Shown here in pieces: positions 9,782-20,821 of a DNA stretch of 64,000 nt. This DNA is from Photobacterium aquimaris (GTDB taxonomy: Bacteria > Pseudomonadota > Gammaproteobacteria > Enterobacterales > Vibrionaceae), in NCBI RefSeq assembly GCF_002954455.1, contig NZ_MSCC01000002.1, positions 437,558 to 501,557 on the forward strand, read 5' to 3'. Position numbers and translations under genes: made by a program. The notes under the pieces were generated by a model that saw only the letters and a program-made list of their open reading frames with translations, had not been told where the DNA came from and searched no databases. The stretch's first letter is position 1; every line of letters begins with the position of its first letter.

Positions 9782-9958
9782 TACTTATTCAGTTTCTATC
9801 CGTGTCATGAAAAATTAATCCAGCAGTGATTATGAGTAAAACAATGACGTTTTACTGTATTTATTGTTAGCGCTGGAACAGTATTTTAAGCAAACTATTA
9901 TACAGTGTGACATTCCGCAATGTCTGTGGTTCCATTCATTTTTCGTATTTTGATTGCT

Positions 9959-9982
9959 AAAAATGCATTGTTAGCGTTTTTT
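9959..9982 (-). terminator. Terminator downstream of the murR-like gene
   Basis: AAAAATGC and GCGTTTTT pair over 8 bp (one G-U) around a 7-nt loop. On the minus strand it lies about 75 bp after the murR stop codon and ends in a T run, so it most likely terminates murR. It could also act on the other strand. Confidence 0.6.
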
Positions 9983-10058
9983 AGTGAAATATTCCGTCAT
10001 ACTTTAGGCATTAGCGGCTGATGTTGCTAATGATAGACAAGCGCTCTTGGTATTATTA

Positions 10059-10887
10059 TTACGCCTGATGCTGAGGGTGTTGTGTCAATGCCATAAATAA
10101 TAGATCAGTTAGAGTTTGTTGTGCTGCATGTGAAGCCTGTGAATAATTGTGTGGTGGAGATTGGGCCTGGTTTGATGTTTCTATTGCAAGTGTATCAAGC
10201 TTAAACTGTGCCAGTTGTCGTAATGGACTGGCATGAGCTGAAGTTAACGCAATTATCGTCGCTCCTTTATTTTTTGCATTATTTGCGGCGAGCAATGCAT
10301 GCTGATGATTGCCGTCATAACAAAGATGACATTGAATATCGGCAGTTCCCAGTGTGTTGGCAATCTCAATTTGGCTATAGCAGTCTTGTTCTGAAATCGC
10401 CATCATGCCAAGTGTGAGTAGCTTAGCACTGAAATCTTTCGCCACTACAGCAGAGTGACCAAAACCGACCAGTTGAATACGGTCAGCATTGATAAATAAT
10501 GCGACGATATTTTTAAGATTTTGCTCATCAATGGCATTGGTGGTTTCAATGATGGCATCTGTTTTTTGATGGGCCAATTTTTGAGCAATAGTTACTAAGG
10601 TATCACTCGCGTTAATTTGGTTTTGTAATTGTTGAGGATCATTACCTATTGCTTGTTGGCGGGTTAATTCTTCTTTTATGGCATTTTTAAAAGCAGGAAA
10701 GCCAGAAAACCCTAATTTTTGGGTAAATTTAACAATACTTGATTGACCAACGTTCGCTTGCTGTGCCAGTTGAAGAGACGACAATGACACAACTATCGTT
10801 GGTTGTTGTAATATTAAAGCGGCAATTTTTTTGCGCACTAGGTGATAGTTGCGATTTGATGTTATCAATCTTAGCAATAATCGTCAT
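10059..10887 (-). pseudogene. murR: MurR/RpiR-family regulator with an N-terminal frameshift
   Basis: RpiR-family regulators have an N-terminal HTH and a C-terminal SIS sugar-phosphate-binding domain. Both are visible: HTH around SLQLAQQANVGQSSIVKFTQKLGFSG and SIS around LVGFGHSAVVAKDFSAKL. The gene is divergent from murQ, so a MurNAc-6-phosphate-responsive MurR is the best reading. The intact frame begins only at a TTG at 10877, directly after an in-frame TGA. An ATG at 10887 in the next frame encodes MTIIAKIDNIKSQLSPSAQK, a typical RpiR N terminus, and joins the main frame at a run of seven A (T on the plus strand, 10826-10832). Six A would restore a continuous protein of 275 residues. The gene is therefore broken, phase-variable or carries a sequencing error. 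Confidence 0.75.
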
Positions 10888-10979
10888 AGGCTTTATCTAG
10901 AGAGAGAGGGATGCCGCTATCATAACAAAAATAACAAAGCATCATGCTACCACTCATGGTTTTATTTTAGAGACTCATC

Positions 10980-11607
10980 ATGAAAATAGATTTAACACAA
11001 TTAGTTACCGAAAGTCGCAATTATGCTAGCCAAGAAATAGATACATTATCCACTATTGAGATACTGAAAGTTATTAATGATGAAGATAAAAAAGTAGCAC
11101 TAGCAGTAGAGCACACCTTGCCAGCAATCACACAAACGGTTGATGCTATTGCTGCGGCTTTTCAAAATGGCGGTCGGTTAATTTATATGGGCGCGGGTAC
11201 GTCTGGACGGTTAGGCATTCTTGATGCAAGTGAGTGTCCGCCTACCTATGGTAGTGCGCCTGAGCAGGTAGTCGGTTTAATTGCTGGTGGTCATCAGGCC
11301 ATTTTAAAAGCGGTTGAAAATGCCGAAGATAATGCAGAAATGGGTGTTGAAGATTTAAAAGCGATTAATTTTTCAGAGCGTGATGTTCTCGTAGGTATTG
11401 CCGCCAGTGGTTGAACGTCAAAAACAGATTGTGATGCAGGCAACAGATTGTGAACGTGAACAAGCAAAAATTGCATTAACAGCCTCAAATGGTCATTGTA
11501 AAACAGCGATTGTAATGATATTAACCGGGGTTGATGTCGTCACAGCTACAGCACTTTTGCAGCAAAATAATGGTTATATTCGCTCGGCAATTGCTAAAAA
11601 TGGTTAA
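10980..11607 (+). pseudogene. murQ: N-acetylmuramic acid 6-phosphate etherase, internally deleted
   Basis: MurQ cleaves the lactyl ether of MurNAc-6-phosphate to give GlcNAc-6-phosphate in peptidoglycan recycling. Residues 1-144 match the family well, with the substrate motif [19 protein letters not shown], and end at VLVGIAASG followed by a TGA at 11412-11414. The normal continuation (RTPYV and the next 90 or so residues) is missing. In another frame from about 11411 the true C terminus follows: [23 protein letters not shown] to NGYIRSAIAKNG. The simplest explanation is a deletion of roughly 280 bp that also changed frame. The gene is about 629 bp against about 900 for family members. No full-length enzyme can be made. 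The neighbouring murR frame is also damaged. Confidence 0.88.
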
Positions 11608-11636
11608 CTCATATTATTGTTAATATTATTAAAAAT

Positions 11637-11662
11637 ACACACACCAAATGGTGTGTGTTTTA
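11637..11662 (+). terminator. Terminator downstream of murQ
   Basis: ACACACACC (11637-11645) and GGTGTGTGT (11650-11658) make a 9-bp stem with the loop AAAT, followed by TTTT. It lies 30 bp after the murQ remnant. A short frame starting at 11662 (57 codons) overlaps its end, has no ribosome-binding site and is not called. Confidence 0.75.
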
Positions 11663-11832
11663 TGAGTTACAAAATATTATTATTATATTTTTTATGGGAG
11701 TTGCATATTAGTGATGGTTGGTTAGGACTAGCATTAAATCGACACAAACGCAGTGAAATTATTAATGCAAGCGCAGATGAAATAAATAATACTAATAGAA
11801 AAAGCATACATGCTCCAAAAGATTGTCCATAA

Positions 11833-12131
11833 AGAGTTGTACAACACAGTATGCAGAGACGATAGGTTTATTGTTATAGCAATGTCATATTAAAATAAGA
11901 TTAAGGTCAATGTTTTTAAATAATATAAATATATTCTATATCACTAATATTTTATTTTTAATATAAACTTAACCTATGTTTAATGAGTCTTTATTTATTT
12001 TGATTAAATTTATATTTGAGTAATAGGCTAATATTACATATAGAAATATTTAAAGCTGCTATATAAAGAATAACTCCTATAATGTAGAGTTATTCGGTTA
12101 AGCAGCTTAATTAACTTATATATTACATAGC
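11833..12131. other. Very AT-rich gap with a nested palindrome
   Basis: Only one structured element is visible. AAGCTGCT (12053-12060) pairs with AGCAGCTT (12101-12108), enclosing a second perfect stem GAATAACTC (12068-12076) with GAGTTATTC (12087-12095). The element lies just downstream of mltC on its strand and may be its terminator. The rest is low-complexity AT sequence. Confidence 0.5.
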
Positions 12132-13253
12132 TTAAAATTCTTTTTGAAAATTAAGTACTTTTTCTAAATAACGACGAGCTTCCGCTTTGGGATGTTTATT
12201 GGTTAATGCCCAATATACCTGATTTGGTTGCAATTGATTGAGATCGTTCATTGCTTGTTTTCTATCAGTATCAAATGTTGCCAATACACCGCCAGTCCCG
12301 CCATTATAGGCTGAAATCATGGTGTAGTGCTTGGTCGTTGGGTGCTTAACTTCTTTGAGATAGCGGTTTTTTAAAATATAGAAATAAGCAGTACCAGTAT
12401 CAATATTATTTGCGGGATCAAATAAATATTCTTTAGTTGGAATACCGGGTTTATTTTTGACTAAATTAAAAACATCAGCACCTGCAGTTTTAGGAATAAC
12501 TTGCATTAAGCCGTAAGCACCAGCATGACTGACTGCATATGGATTAAAACTACTTTCTGTTTTTACGATAGCGTAAATTAAATCTTCATTAATATCATAA
12601 CGTTTAGCTGCTTTTCGAATCAGATCGGCATATTGATATTCACGTTGTTCAAGATGATCATTGACCATATTAATTTCAACATAATACGCAGTACCATGTT
12701 GAAGTTTTTTTGTTTTAAGCTTATTTGCAATTAAATAATCAGCATATTTACCTGCACGCCAAGGCCATTGAATATTTTGATTTTGATGATCTTTAACTTG
12801 GCCTAATAAAAAAGGCTTACCTTTTAGCGGAATTGACTTATCACTAAATAGGTCAACTTGAGATGGATCTGCTGGCATTAATAGGGTTTCTTCAATCGCT
12901 TTTTTTAGTGTTGCTTGTGGCGCATAATTAGCAACGGTAGACACATAGATCTTACCATTATCAAAATCAATATGAGCACGAGTTCGGTAACCATCAAAAT
13001 ATTTCACATAGCGATGCTTTCCGGCTTGTAAATAATCATCATCTCCCCACTGTTTTTTGACTTGATTCTCAAGGTATTTAAATAATGCGAGACGTTGTGC
13101 TTCAGTAAAGGTGGCATGATTATTATTACCATTTAGATTGTTATTTCCAACACTCGTTGATGGCGTACAATTATAAATACAATCAGGCGTCGATGGCGAT
13201 GAACATGATACGGTTAATAAACAACTAGTGACTGCAAGCCAAGCTTTTTTCAT
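12132..13253 (-). CDS. mltC: Membrane-bound lytic murein transglycosylase C
   Basis: MltC cleaves the glycan strands of peptidoglycan to give 1,6-anhydroMurNAc ends and is anchored to the outer membrane as a lipoprotein. The start MKKAWLAVTSCLLTVSC is a lipoprotein signal with the likely lipidated Cys at 17; the lipobox is not ideal. The C-terminal SLT domain has the catalytic glutamate in IVKTESSFNPYAVS, followed by GAYGLMQVIPKTAG and the AYNGG motif. The 373 residues compare with about 360 in E. coli. A low-complexity Asn-rich stretch (about 36-47) follows the lipid anchor. It stands alone here rather than after mutY-yggX as in enterobacteria. Confidence 0.93.
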   Translation of the reverse strand: MKKAWLAVTSCLLTVSCSSPSTPDCIYNCTPSTSVGNNNLNGNNNHATFTEAQRLALFKYLENQVKKQWGDDDYLQAGKHRYVKYFDGYRTRAHIDFDNGKIYVSTVANYAPQATLKKAIEETLLMPADPSQVDLFSDKSIPLKGKPFLLGQVKDHQNQNIQWPWRAGKYADYLIANKLKTKKLQHGTAYYVEINMVNDHLEQREYQYADLIRKAAKRYDINEDLIYAIVKTESSFNPYAVSHAGAYGLMQVIPKTAGADVFNLVKNKPGIPTKEYLFDPANNIDTGTAYFYILKNRYLKEVKHPTTKHYTMISAYNGGTGGVLATFDTDRKQAMNDLNQLQPNQVYWALTNKHPKAEARRYLEKVLNFQKEF

Positions 13254-15857
<2,604 letters not shown>

Positions 15858-15898
15858 GGTTATAACTCGGTAGTATCACTACTTGATAATATTAAATG

Positions 15899-15929
15899 AG
15901 AGGTGCTGATTATCAGCGCCTCTTTTTTT
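15899..15929 (+). terminator. Terminator of katG
   Basis: AGAGG-T-GCTGA and TCAGC-G-CCTCT form an 11-bp stem with one wobble or mismatch and a 3-nt loop, followed by seven T. It is about 40 bp after the katG stop codon. Confidence 0.9.
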
Positions 15930-15990
15930 GGGCGTTATTTTGTTATTTTCAATATTGAAGGTAAATACTCCCACTATTTTCTATTGTGAA

Positions 15991-16025
15991 TATTCAATTT
16001 ATTCTGTCATTCTCGACAGTGAATA
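15991..16025. repeat. REP-like imperfect palindrome
   Basis: TATTCA (15991-15996) pairs with TGAATA (16020-16025), and CTGTC (16004-16008) pairs with GACAG (16015-16019), with a bulge of seven bases on the left side only. Bulged palindromes containing CTGTCATTCTCGACAG are typical of REP-type elements mobilised by RAYT transposases, and a RAYT remnant starts 120 bp downstream. Only one copy was noticed in this window. Confidence 0.35.
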
Positions 16026-16144
16026 CCCAACTTACCCGTAAAAAACAGAAACAAAAACAGGAAGGAAAAACAGAGGACAGCCATATCCTTGCACATCAAC
16101 CATGAGCTCTACAATTAAGCTTCAAGTTGCTTATGGTGAAATTA

Positions 16145-16475
16145 ATGACAATCTCAAGACGAAAATTGATCGAGCCTCAAATCACGCCTTTTTATCATGT
16201 GATTAACCGCTGCGTACGGCGTGCATATTTGTGTGGCGACGATCCGTATAACGGCAAAAACCATCATCATCGTCGAGGTTGGATAGTAAATAAAATCAAA
16301 CAATTAGCATCTGTATTTTGCATTGATGTGTGTGCTTATGCAGTAATATCACGCTGGTTGCAGTTACTGAATGGCAGCAACGACTAGGCAGTATTTGCTG
16401 GTTTATGCGCTGTATTAGATGAAAATACCGCAATAACCGTCAGGATTGTGGGTGCTGTCGATTGTGAAATATATC
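16145..16475 (+). pseudogene. REP-associated (RAYT) transposase remnant
   Basis: The first 75 or so codons from the ATG at 16145 match the start of RAYT proteins (Y1/IS200-like tyrosine transposases): TPFYHVINRCVRRAYLCGDD, then HRRGWIVNKIKQLASVF and VCAYAVIS. The catalytic HxH that should follow AYAVIS is absent. After an internal deletion and frame change, a second conserved piece appears in another frame (EWQQRLGSICWFMRCI, about 16360-16420), followed by a stop and a further degenerate piece resembling the NRxDCxGRFW region. The tyrosine-containing C-terminal helix is not seen. The gene cannot make an active enzyme. Confidence 0.8.
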
Positions 16476-16622
16476 AATAGTATTGTTTTAACGGAGAATA
16501 TAAATAATAAGCTGCAATTTTTGTAGTAGAAGAGTTTGTTTAAGGTGGAATAATTTGTTTTTTGGTGGAGCTATTTAAGACAAATCTGCATAGTAATAAA
16601 CGTGTTATGCGGCGTGATGTGA

Positions 16623-16988
16623 ATGGAGGTAGCCTTGAAATTATCAGTCATAGTTATAGATGCAATTAATAAGTACAAAGATGATCTAGAGTTATTTTTG
16701 TCGTCAGTATTTAATGTTGGATGTCATGTTGCTATTAACTCTGAGTTTCGTTGTGCTGTTGTCATTGAGCACTCAGGTCGTATTTGTGCGTGTGGGTTTG
16801 GCTATGAGCGGAAAATGTATCAAAATCAGATATATTTCAAAGGTGGTATCGTTGGTGGTATTGCTGTGAGCTCTCCGCTTCAATTTATTATTTTGATAAG
16901 CAGCAAGGTAAATGGAGTCAATTTGTTTATCGGGGGTGTATGGTTAAATCGTACTCATCTATACAGTTATCAGAAAAGTTGGTTATAG
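16623..16988 (+). CDS. Small protein of unknown function, up to 121 aa
   Basis: I do not recognise this product. The ATG at 16623 overlaps a GGAGGT sequence (16624-16629) that could instead serve a TTG at 16635, giving a start at LKLSVIVIDAIN and about 117 residues. The protein has a Cys-containing middle (FNVGCHVAINSEFRC, GRICACGFG) and a hydrophobic C-terminal half with possible short membrane segments (GGIVGGIAVSSPLQFIILIS). It lies in the degraded stretch between the RAYT remnant and the TerC gene, so it may be an accessory or decaying gene. Coding potential is uncertain. Confidence 0.4.
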   Translation: MEVALKLSVIVIDAINKYKDDLELFLSSVFNVGCHVAINSEFRCAVVIEHSGRICACGFGYERKMYQNQIYFKGGIVGGIAVSSPLQFIILISSKVNGVNLFIGGVWLNRTHLYSYQKSWL

Positions 16989-17214
16989 AGTTCAAAGGGT
17001 GTGTGTACTAGCTCTTTGGTAAGATATCGGTTGATATATATTCTTAGTATGAATCAATCAAAATCCATTACATTTGGTTACATTTGTTGTGTTTTCATTT
17101 TCTGTGTTTACTGCTCAAATACACCCTCATTCTTTATTGAGGTATCAAAACACATATGGACGACCCCTCGAGTTGTTCTTTAATTCCTAACTCCATTTCT
17201 GTGGAGTTTGTTCA
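16989..17214. other. Leader region of the TerC gene with an RBS hairpin
   Basis: AACTCC (17189-17194) pairs with GGAGTT (17203-17208). The GGAG in the right arm is the ribosome-binding site of the following gene, 8 nt before its ATG, so the hairpin could limit translation. A second weak hairpin, CCTCA with TGAGG, lies near 17125-17145. TerC-family genes are often controlled by the manganese-sensing yybP-ykoY riboswitch, but I do not see its conserved elements here. A 60-codon frame at 17001-17183 has no start signal and is not called. Confidence 0.45.
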
Positions 17215-17982
17215 ATGCTAGAGTTATTTCTTCAGCCTGAAGCATTAATGATATTTGCGACCCTATTTGCACTTGAAGTGGTATTAGGCGTCGATAATAT
17301 TGTATTCATTTCTGTACTTTGTGAACGTTTACCAGTACACCAACGTAAAATGGCCCGTAATCTTGGTATTGCACTCGCTGTCGCTGCGCGTATCGGATTA
17401 GTGTTCTCTATTAGTTGGGTAATGTCGTTAACACAACCATTAATTAATGTGTTGAGTTATGATTTTTCTGGACGTGATTTAATCATGATCGGTGGTGGTG
17501 CATTCTTATTAGCTAAAAGCTTAAAAGAATTATGGATGTGTTTTAGCCATGCTCATCAGCAACAAGCAAGTACAGTAAGAGCCGGTATTGCATTAGTATT
17601 ATTGCAGATTGTCGCAGTCGATGCGGTATTCTCAATGGACTCAGTGATCACTGCGGTTGGTTTAACCAACGAAGTGCCTTTGATGGTTGCGGCTATTCTA
17701 GCGTCAGCGGTCATTATGGTTCTATGTGCTGAGAAAATTAACGATTATGTGATGCGTTATCCTGGTTTGAAAACATTAGCACTACTGTTCTTAGTGATGT
17801 TAGGCGGTATGTTGATGGCAGAAGGTTTTGCGATTCACTTGAACAAAGGATATGTGTATTTTGCAATGGCCTTTGGTTTAATTATTGAAACTTGTCATAT
17901 TCTACTTAAAAAACAGAATAAGAAGGTTATTAGACGAGTCTATCCGCAACGATGTGGCGGTTGGGCAGTTAAAGCAAAGTAA
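17215..17982 (+). CDS. TerC-family integral membrane protein (YgdQ-like)
   Basis: TerC-family proteins are multi-pass inner-membrane proteins; characterised members export manganese or support membrane-protein metalation. The 255-residue protein has about seven hydrophobic segments and the family signatures LEVVLGVDNIVF near residue 20 and VDAVFSMDSVITAVGL near 140, each with a membrane-embedded Asp. Length and layout match E. coli YgdQ more closely than Alx or TerC itself, which are longer. It is a single gene with a strong terminator. Its ribosome-binding site lies in a small hairpin. The substrate cannot be told from the sequence. Confidence 0.9.
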   Translation: MLELFLQPEALMIFATLFALEVVLGVDNIVFISVLCERLPVHQRKMARNLGIALAVAARIGLVFSISWVMSLTQPLINVLSYDFSGRDLIMIGGGAFLLAKSLKELWMCFSHAHQQQASTVRAGIALVLLQIVAVDAVFSMDSVITAVGLTNEVPLMVAAILASAVIMVLCAEKINDYVMRYPGLKTLALLFLVMLGGMLMAEGFAIHLNKGYVYFAMAFGLIIETCHILLKKQNKKVIRRVYPQRCGGWAVKAK

Positions 17983-17991
17983 GCCTCAAAT

Positions 17992-18023
17992 AAAAAAGCA
18001 GAGCCTTGAGCTCTGCTTTTTTT
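17992..18023. terminator. Bidirectional terminator, TerC gene / cytochrome b gene
   Basis: AAAAAAGCAGAGC and GCTCTGCTTTTTT pair over 13 bp around a 5-nt loop. It lies between convergent genes (plus-strand TerC and minus-strand cytochrome b-like) and can serve both. Confidence 0.92.
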
Positions 18024-18039
18024 GTTCTTTTTATAGTGA

Positions 18040-18612
18040 CTATTGAAAGCGCTTACGTTCAATAAAGAAATGCAATAATGCCATGCCACCATGACCAATC
18101 AAATAAGCCTCAATAAGCCCTGTTAGTGATTTATGAATTTCACGTGCATCGTTGGCATAAGGGGAGTGATTGAGCCACAGCACAAGCCAGATTAATGCAG
18201 CAGCTTCAATTAAGATTAATGCACCAATACCTAATCCTTGAATAACATTACCGAGACCTTGTTCACGAGGTTCTGGTAACTTGCCTTTTAAAATCTGCTT
18301 TAGATCGTCTTTTAAAATAGCATTTTCACCAAAAAGATAGGGAAAGAATTGTTTAAAAGATTGTTTGGTTAACATGAAAATTATCATGCCAATCGTAGCA
18401 AGTACTGTTAACGATCCTAAAACAATATGCACCCATAAAAATAGTGTATTAAATATGCCAGCTTTTACTGCACCAGTATGAGTCATGTGAACTAGATTAC
18501 TGTTTAATATTTGCAGAATAATTAATCCTGCAAGGGTTGTGTGTAGGTGGCGTAACCCTACATTAGGAAAGTAATGAACAATGTAGCGCCAAAAGGATCG
18601 TAAAAGGGGCAT
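18040..18612 (-). CDS. Cytochrome b561-like integral membrane protein
   Basis: A 190-residue protein with four predicted transmembrane helices and histidines placed as haem b ligands: GLRHLHTTLAG in helix 1, FLWVHIVLG in helix 2, and IHKSLTG and IGHGGMALLHFF in the last part. This layout matches the small cytochrome b561/b6-like family, which moves electrons between quinol and a periplasmic or membrane partner. An amphipathic charged segment (KDDLKQILKGKLPEPREQG) connects helices 2 and 3. It is transcribed alone, divergent from the MOSC-ferredoxin fusion gene, which is also an electron-transfer protein, but a functional link is only suggested by position. Confidence 0.75.
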   Translation of the reverse strand: MPLLRSFWRYIVHYFPNVGLRHLHTTLAGLIILQILNSNLVHMTHTGAVKAGIFNTLFLWVHIVLGSLTVLATIGMIIFMLTKQSFKQFFPYLFGENAILKDDLKQILKGKLPEPREQGLGNVIQGLGIGALILIEAAALIWLVLWLNHSPYANDAREIHKSLTGLIEAYLIGHGGMALLHFFIERKRFQ

Positions 18613-18810
18613 ATCGTCTCCAAAAGAGAATTAGGGTATGAATAATAAATGTTATAAATCTAGCATAACTAATCGTTTTCTATATGTAATTATTTGCCAC
18701 TACTAAGCAAAATAATTATTCATAAATAAACTATTGGCTGTTTATTTGACAATAAATGTTAAATAATTGGTTCGAATTTATTAGGAATGTTTCTGTGTAT
18801 GGAGATCACC

Positions 18811-20640
18811 GTGAGCCAATCCTCAACAATACCAACATTATCACATATACATGTTTATCCCGTGAAATCGATTGCGGCGTTAACTCAATCTCAAGCCTGG
18901 GTTGAAAAACAAGGGCTGGCGTTTGATCGGCGTTTTATGGTGGCCAGTGATGATGGTGCGATGATCACTGCACGTAAATATCCTCAAATGGTTAAGATCA
19001 GTGCAACATTGACCATGACAGGGTTAGTGCTGCAATATCCAAATAAAGCCGATCTTGTTTTACAGTATGCTGATTTTGATATGAAAGATGCAGTAGCCAC
19101 GGTCTGGAATGACAATTTTAATGCTTATACAACCACGGTAATAGCCAACCAATGGTTCAGTGACATTATTGGTCATTCAGTACAGTTACTTTTTTGTGGT
19201 CAACAATCTCAGCGGGTACGACCTAAAATTGGACATAACGTTAGTTTTGCTGACGGTTATCCGCTATTGATTATCAGTGAAGCATCATTAGCAGCGTTAA
19301 ATGAACGTAGCAGTGAGCAGCACACAATGGCACAATTTCGAACTAATTTAGTGGTGTCTAATACTGAGGCTTTTGCAGAAGATGGCTGGAAGCGGATCCG
19401 TATTGGTGAGGTAGAATTTGAAGCTGTCAAACCGTGCTCACGTTGTATTTTAACGACGGTTGACCCTCTAACGGGCGAATTTAGTTTACTTAAAGAGCCA
19501 TTAAAAACCATGGCAACGTTTCGTGCAGATGCACAGGGTGAAGTGTTTTTTGGCCAAAATTTAGTGGCGATTAATGAGGGTATTATTCGTACTGGCGATG
19601 AAATCGAAATACTTGAAACACAACCGAAGCCAGTGTATGCCGATAATATAGCCACGAAATTGCAACTTACTTGCATTGAACGAGAAGAGATTGCCGCTGA
19701 TTTCACGACGTTTTGGTTGGAATCACACCAGCAATCTTCATTGCCGACTTATTTACCCGGTCAACATTTGCCGTTACAACTTGAAATTAATGGTGAGTTT
19801 ATATCACGCAGGTATACGCTCTCATCTAGTCCTTCTCGGCCTGGGCGCTATGCTATTTCAGTTAAACGTATTGATGATGGCCGCGTCTCTAACTGGTTAC
19901 ACCAATATTTTCAAGTTGGGGGTGTATTGGTCGCTGACAAACCTAATGGCGATTTTCACCTCGGTATTCATACGGATAAATTATTATTACTGTCAGCCGG
20001 GAGTGGTATTACCCCGATGCTCTCTATGCTGAGATATTTATCTGATAACGATAATGTTCGTGATGTTGTGTTTTATCATCAATGTAGCACCGAAGCGGAT
20101 ATTCCTTCGTTACAAGAATTACATCAACTTGAAAATATGCATCCATCGCTTGATTTGCGGATTGTACTTAGCCAACCACGACGAGATTGGCAAGGTGAAT
20201 CTGGCCGTTTAAGTATCAGTCATTTAGCAATGATCAGTGATTTAGATAAGCGGCAAGTGTTTGTTTGTGGCCCAGACGCTTTTATGGTGGCGGCTAAAAA
20301 ACTATTACTAAAGATGGGAGTCTCCCCTGCACGTTACCATCAAGAAGCCTTTGGTCCTTTACATGGAACATTATCCCCAAAACAAACCCTAAAGCTTAAT
20401 ATTAATGGGCATATTTTTAGTGGTAATAACCAGAAAACATTATTAGAGCAGGCCGAGACGGCGGGTATTAGCCTTAATTACAGTTGTCGAGCTGGTTTTT
20501 GTGGCGTATGTAAAGTGACATTAGCCTCTGGGCAAGTTGAGCAGCCTGATGTTCCCGCATTATTACCGCAAGAAAGGCTGCAAGGTAAAGTGTTGGCATG
20601 TTGTTGTATACCTAAAACCGATCTAAAAATCACCCAGTAA
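18811..20640 (+). CDS. MOSC domain / FAD reductase / [2Fe-2S] ferredoxin fusion
   Basis: Three activities lie in one chain of about 609 residues. The N-terminal 270 residues are a YcbX-like MOSC region (IHVYPVKSIAALTQ at the start and the cofactor-binding Cys in VKPCSRCILTTVDP), a family that handles molybdenum-cofactor-dependent reduction of N-hydroxylated compounds. An FAD/NAD reductase follows, with RRYTLSSSPS and LLSAGSGITPMLSM. The C-terminal ferredoxin domain has CRAGFCGVCKV and a terminal CCC. In E. coli YcbX has MOSC plus ferredoxin only; the fused reductase should let the protein use NAD(P)H directly. The frame has ATGs at 18787 and 18799, but GGAG at 18801-18804 favours the GTG at 18811. 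The N-terminal residue count is therefore slightly uncertain. Confidence 0.9.
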   Translation: MSQSSTIPTLSHIHVYPVKSIAALTQSQAWVEKQGLAFDRRFMVASDDGAMITARKYPQMVKISATLTMTGLVLQYPNKADLVLQYADFDMKDAVATVWNDNFNAYTTTVIANQWFSDIIGHSVQLLFCGQQSQRVRPKIGHNVSFADGYPLLIISEASLAALNERSSEQHTMAQFRTNLVVSNTEAFAEDGWKRIRIGEVEFEAVKPCSRCILTTVDPLTGEFSLLKEPLKTMATFRADAQGEVFFGQNLVAINEGIIRTGDEIEILETQPKPVYADNIATKLQLTCIEREEIAADFTTFWLESHQQSSLPTYLPGQHLPLQLEINGEFISRRYTLSSSPSRPGRYAISVKRIDDGRVSNWLHQYFQVGGVLVADKPNGDFHLGIHTDKLLLLSAGSGITPMLSMLRYLSDNDNVRDVVFYHQCSTEADIPSLQELHQLENMHPSLDLRIVLSQPRRDWQGESGRLSISHLAMISDLDKRQVFVCGPDAFMVAAKKLLLKMGVSPARYHQEAFGPLHGTLSPKQTLKLNINGHIFSGNNQKTLLEQAETAGISLNYSCRAGFCGVCKVTLASGQVEQPDVPALLPQERLQGKVLACCCIPKTDLKITQ

Positions 20641-20670
20641 GTTTTTTATCAATAATAAAAATGTTGATTT

Positions 20671-20702
20671 AAACGGCTTCTTATTAAAGAAGCCGTTTTT
20701 GC
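20671..20702 (+). terminator. Terminator of the MOSC fusion gene
   Basis: AAACGGCTTCTT and AAGAAGCCGTTT form a perfect 12-bp stem around ATTA, followed by TT. It lies 30 bp after the stop codon. Confidence 0.93.
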
Positions 20703-20821
20703 ATTAATTCGAAACAAATAAGTCATTTAAAAGAACAATATTTTGATACATGCTACTGAAAAGGTATTTGATGTGGAGTATGCTTGCGGCGCAAACGATT
20801 ACAATAAAGTAAGGATCACGT

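Noticed and set aside
11617..11832. Small plus-strand frame after murQ
   Set aside because: It overlaps the murQ terminator, the internal ATG at 11662 has no ribosome-binding site, and the sequence matches no family I recognise.
16595..16620. GTGTTATGCG, resembling the end of a Vibrio integron repeat
   Set aside because: The matching left core site and the internal inverted arms of an attC site are absent, and no integrase is seen.
17001..17183. 60-codon plus-strand frame upstream of the TerC gene
   Set aside because: There is no ribosome-binding site and the composition is biased; it is more likely part of a leader.
17100..17214. yybP-ykoY manganese riboswitch before the TerC gene
   Set aside because: The conserved loops are not visible; only a small ribosome-site hairpin was found.
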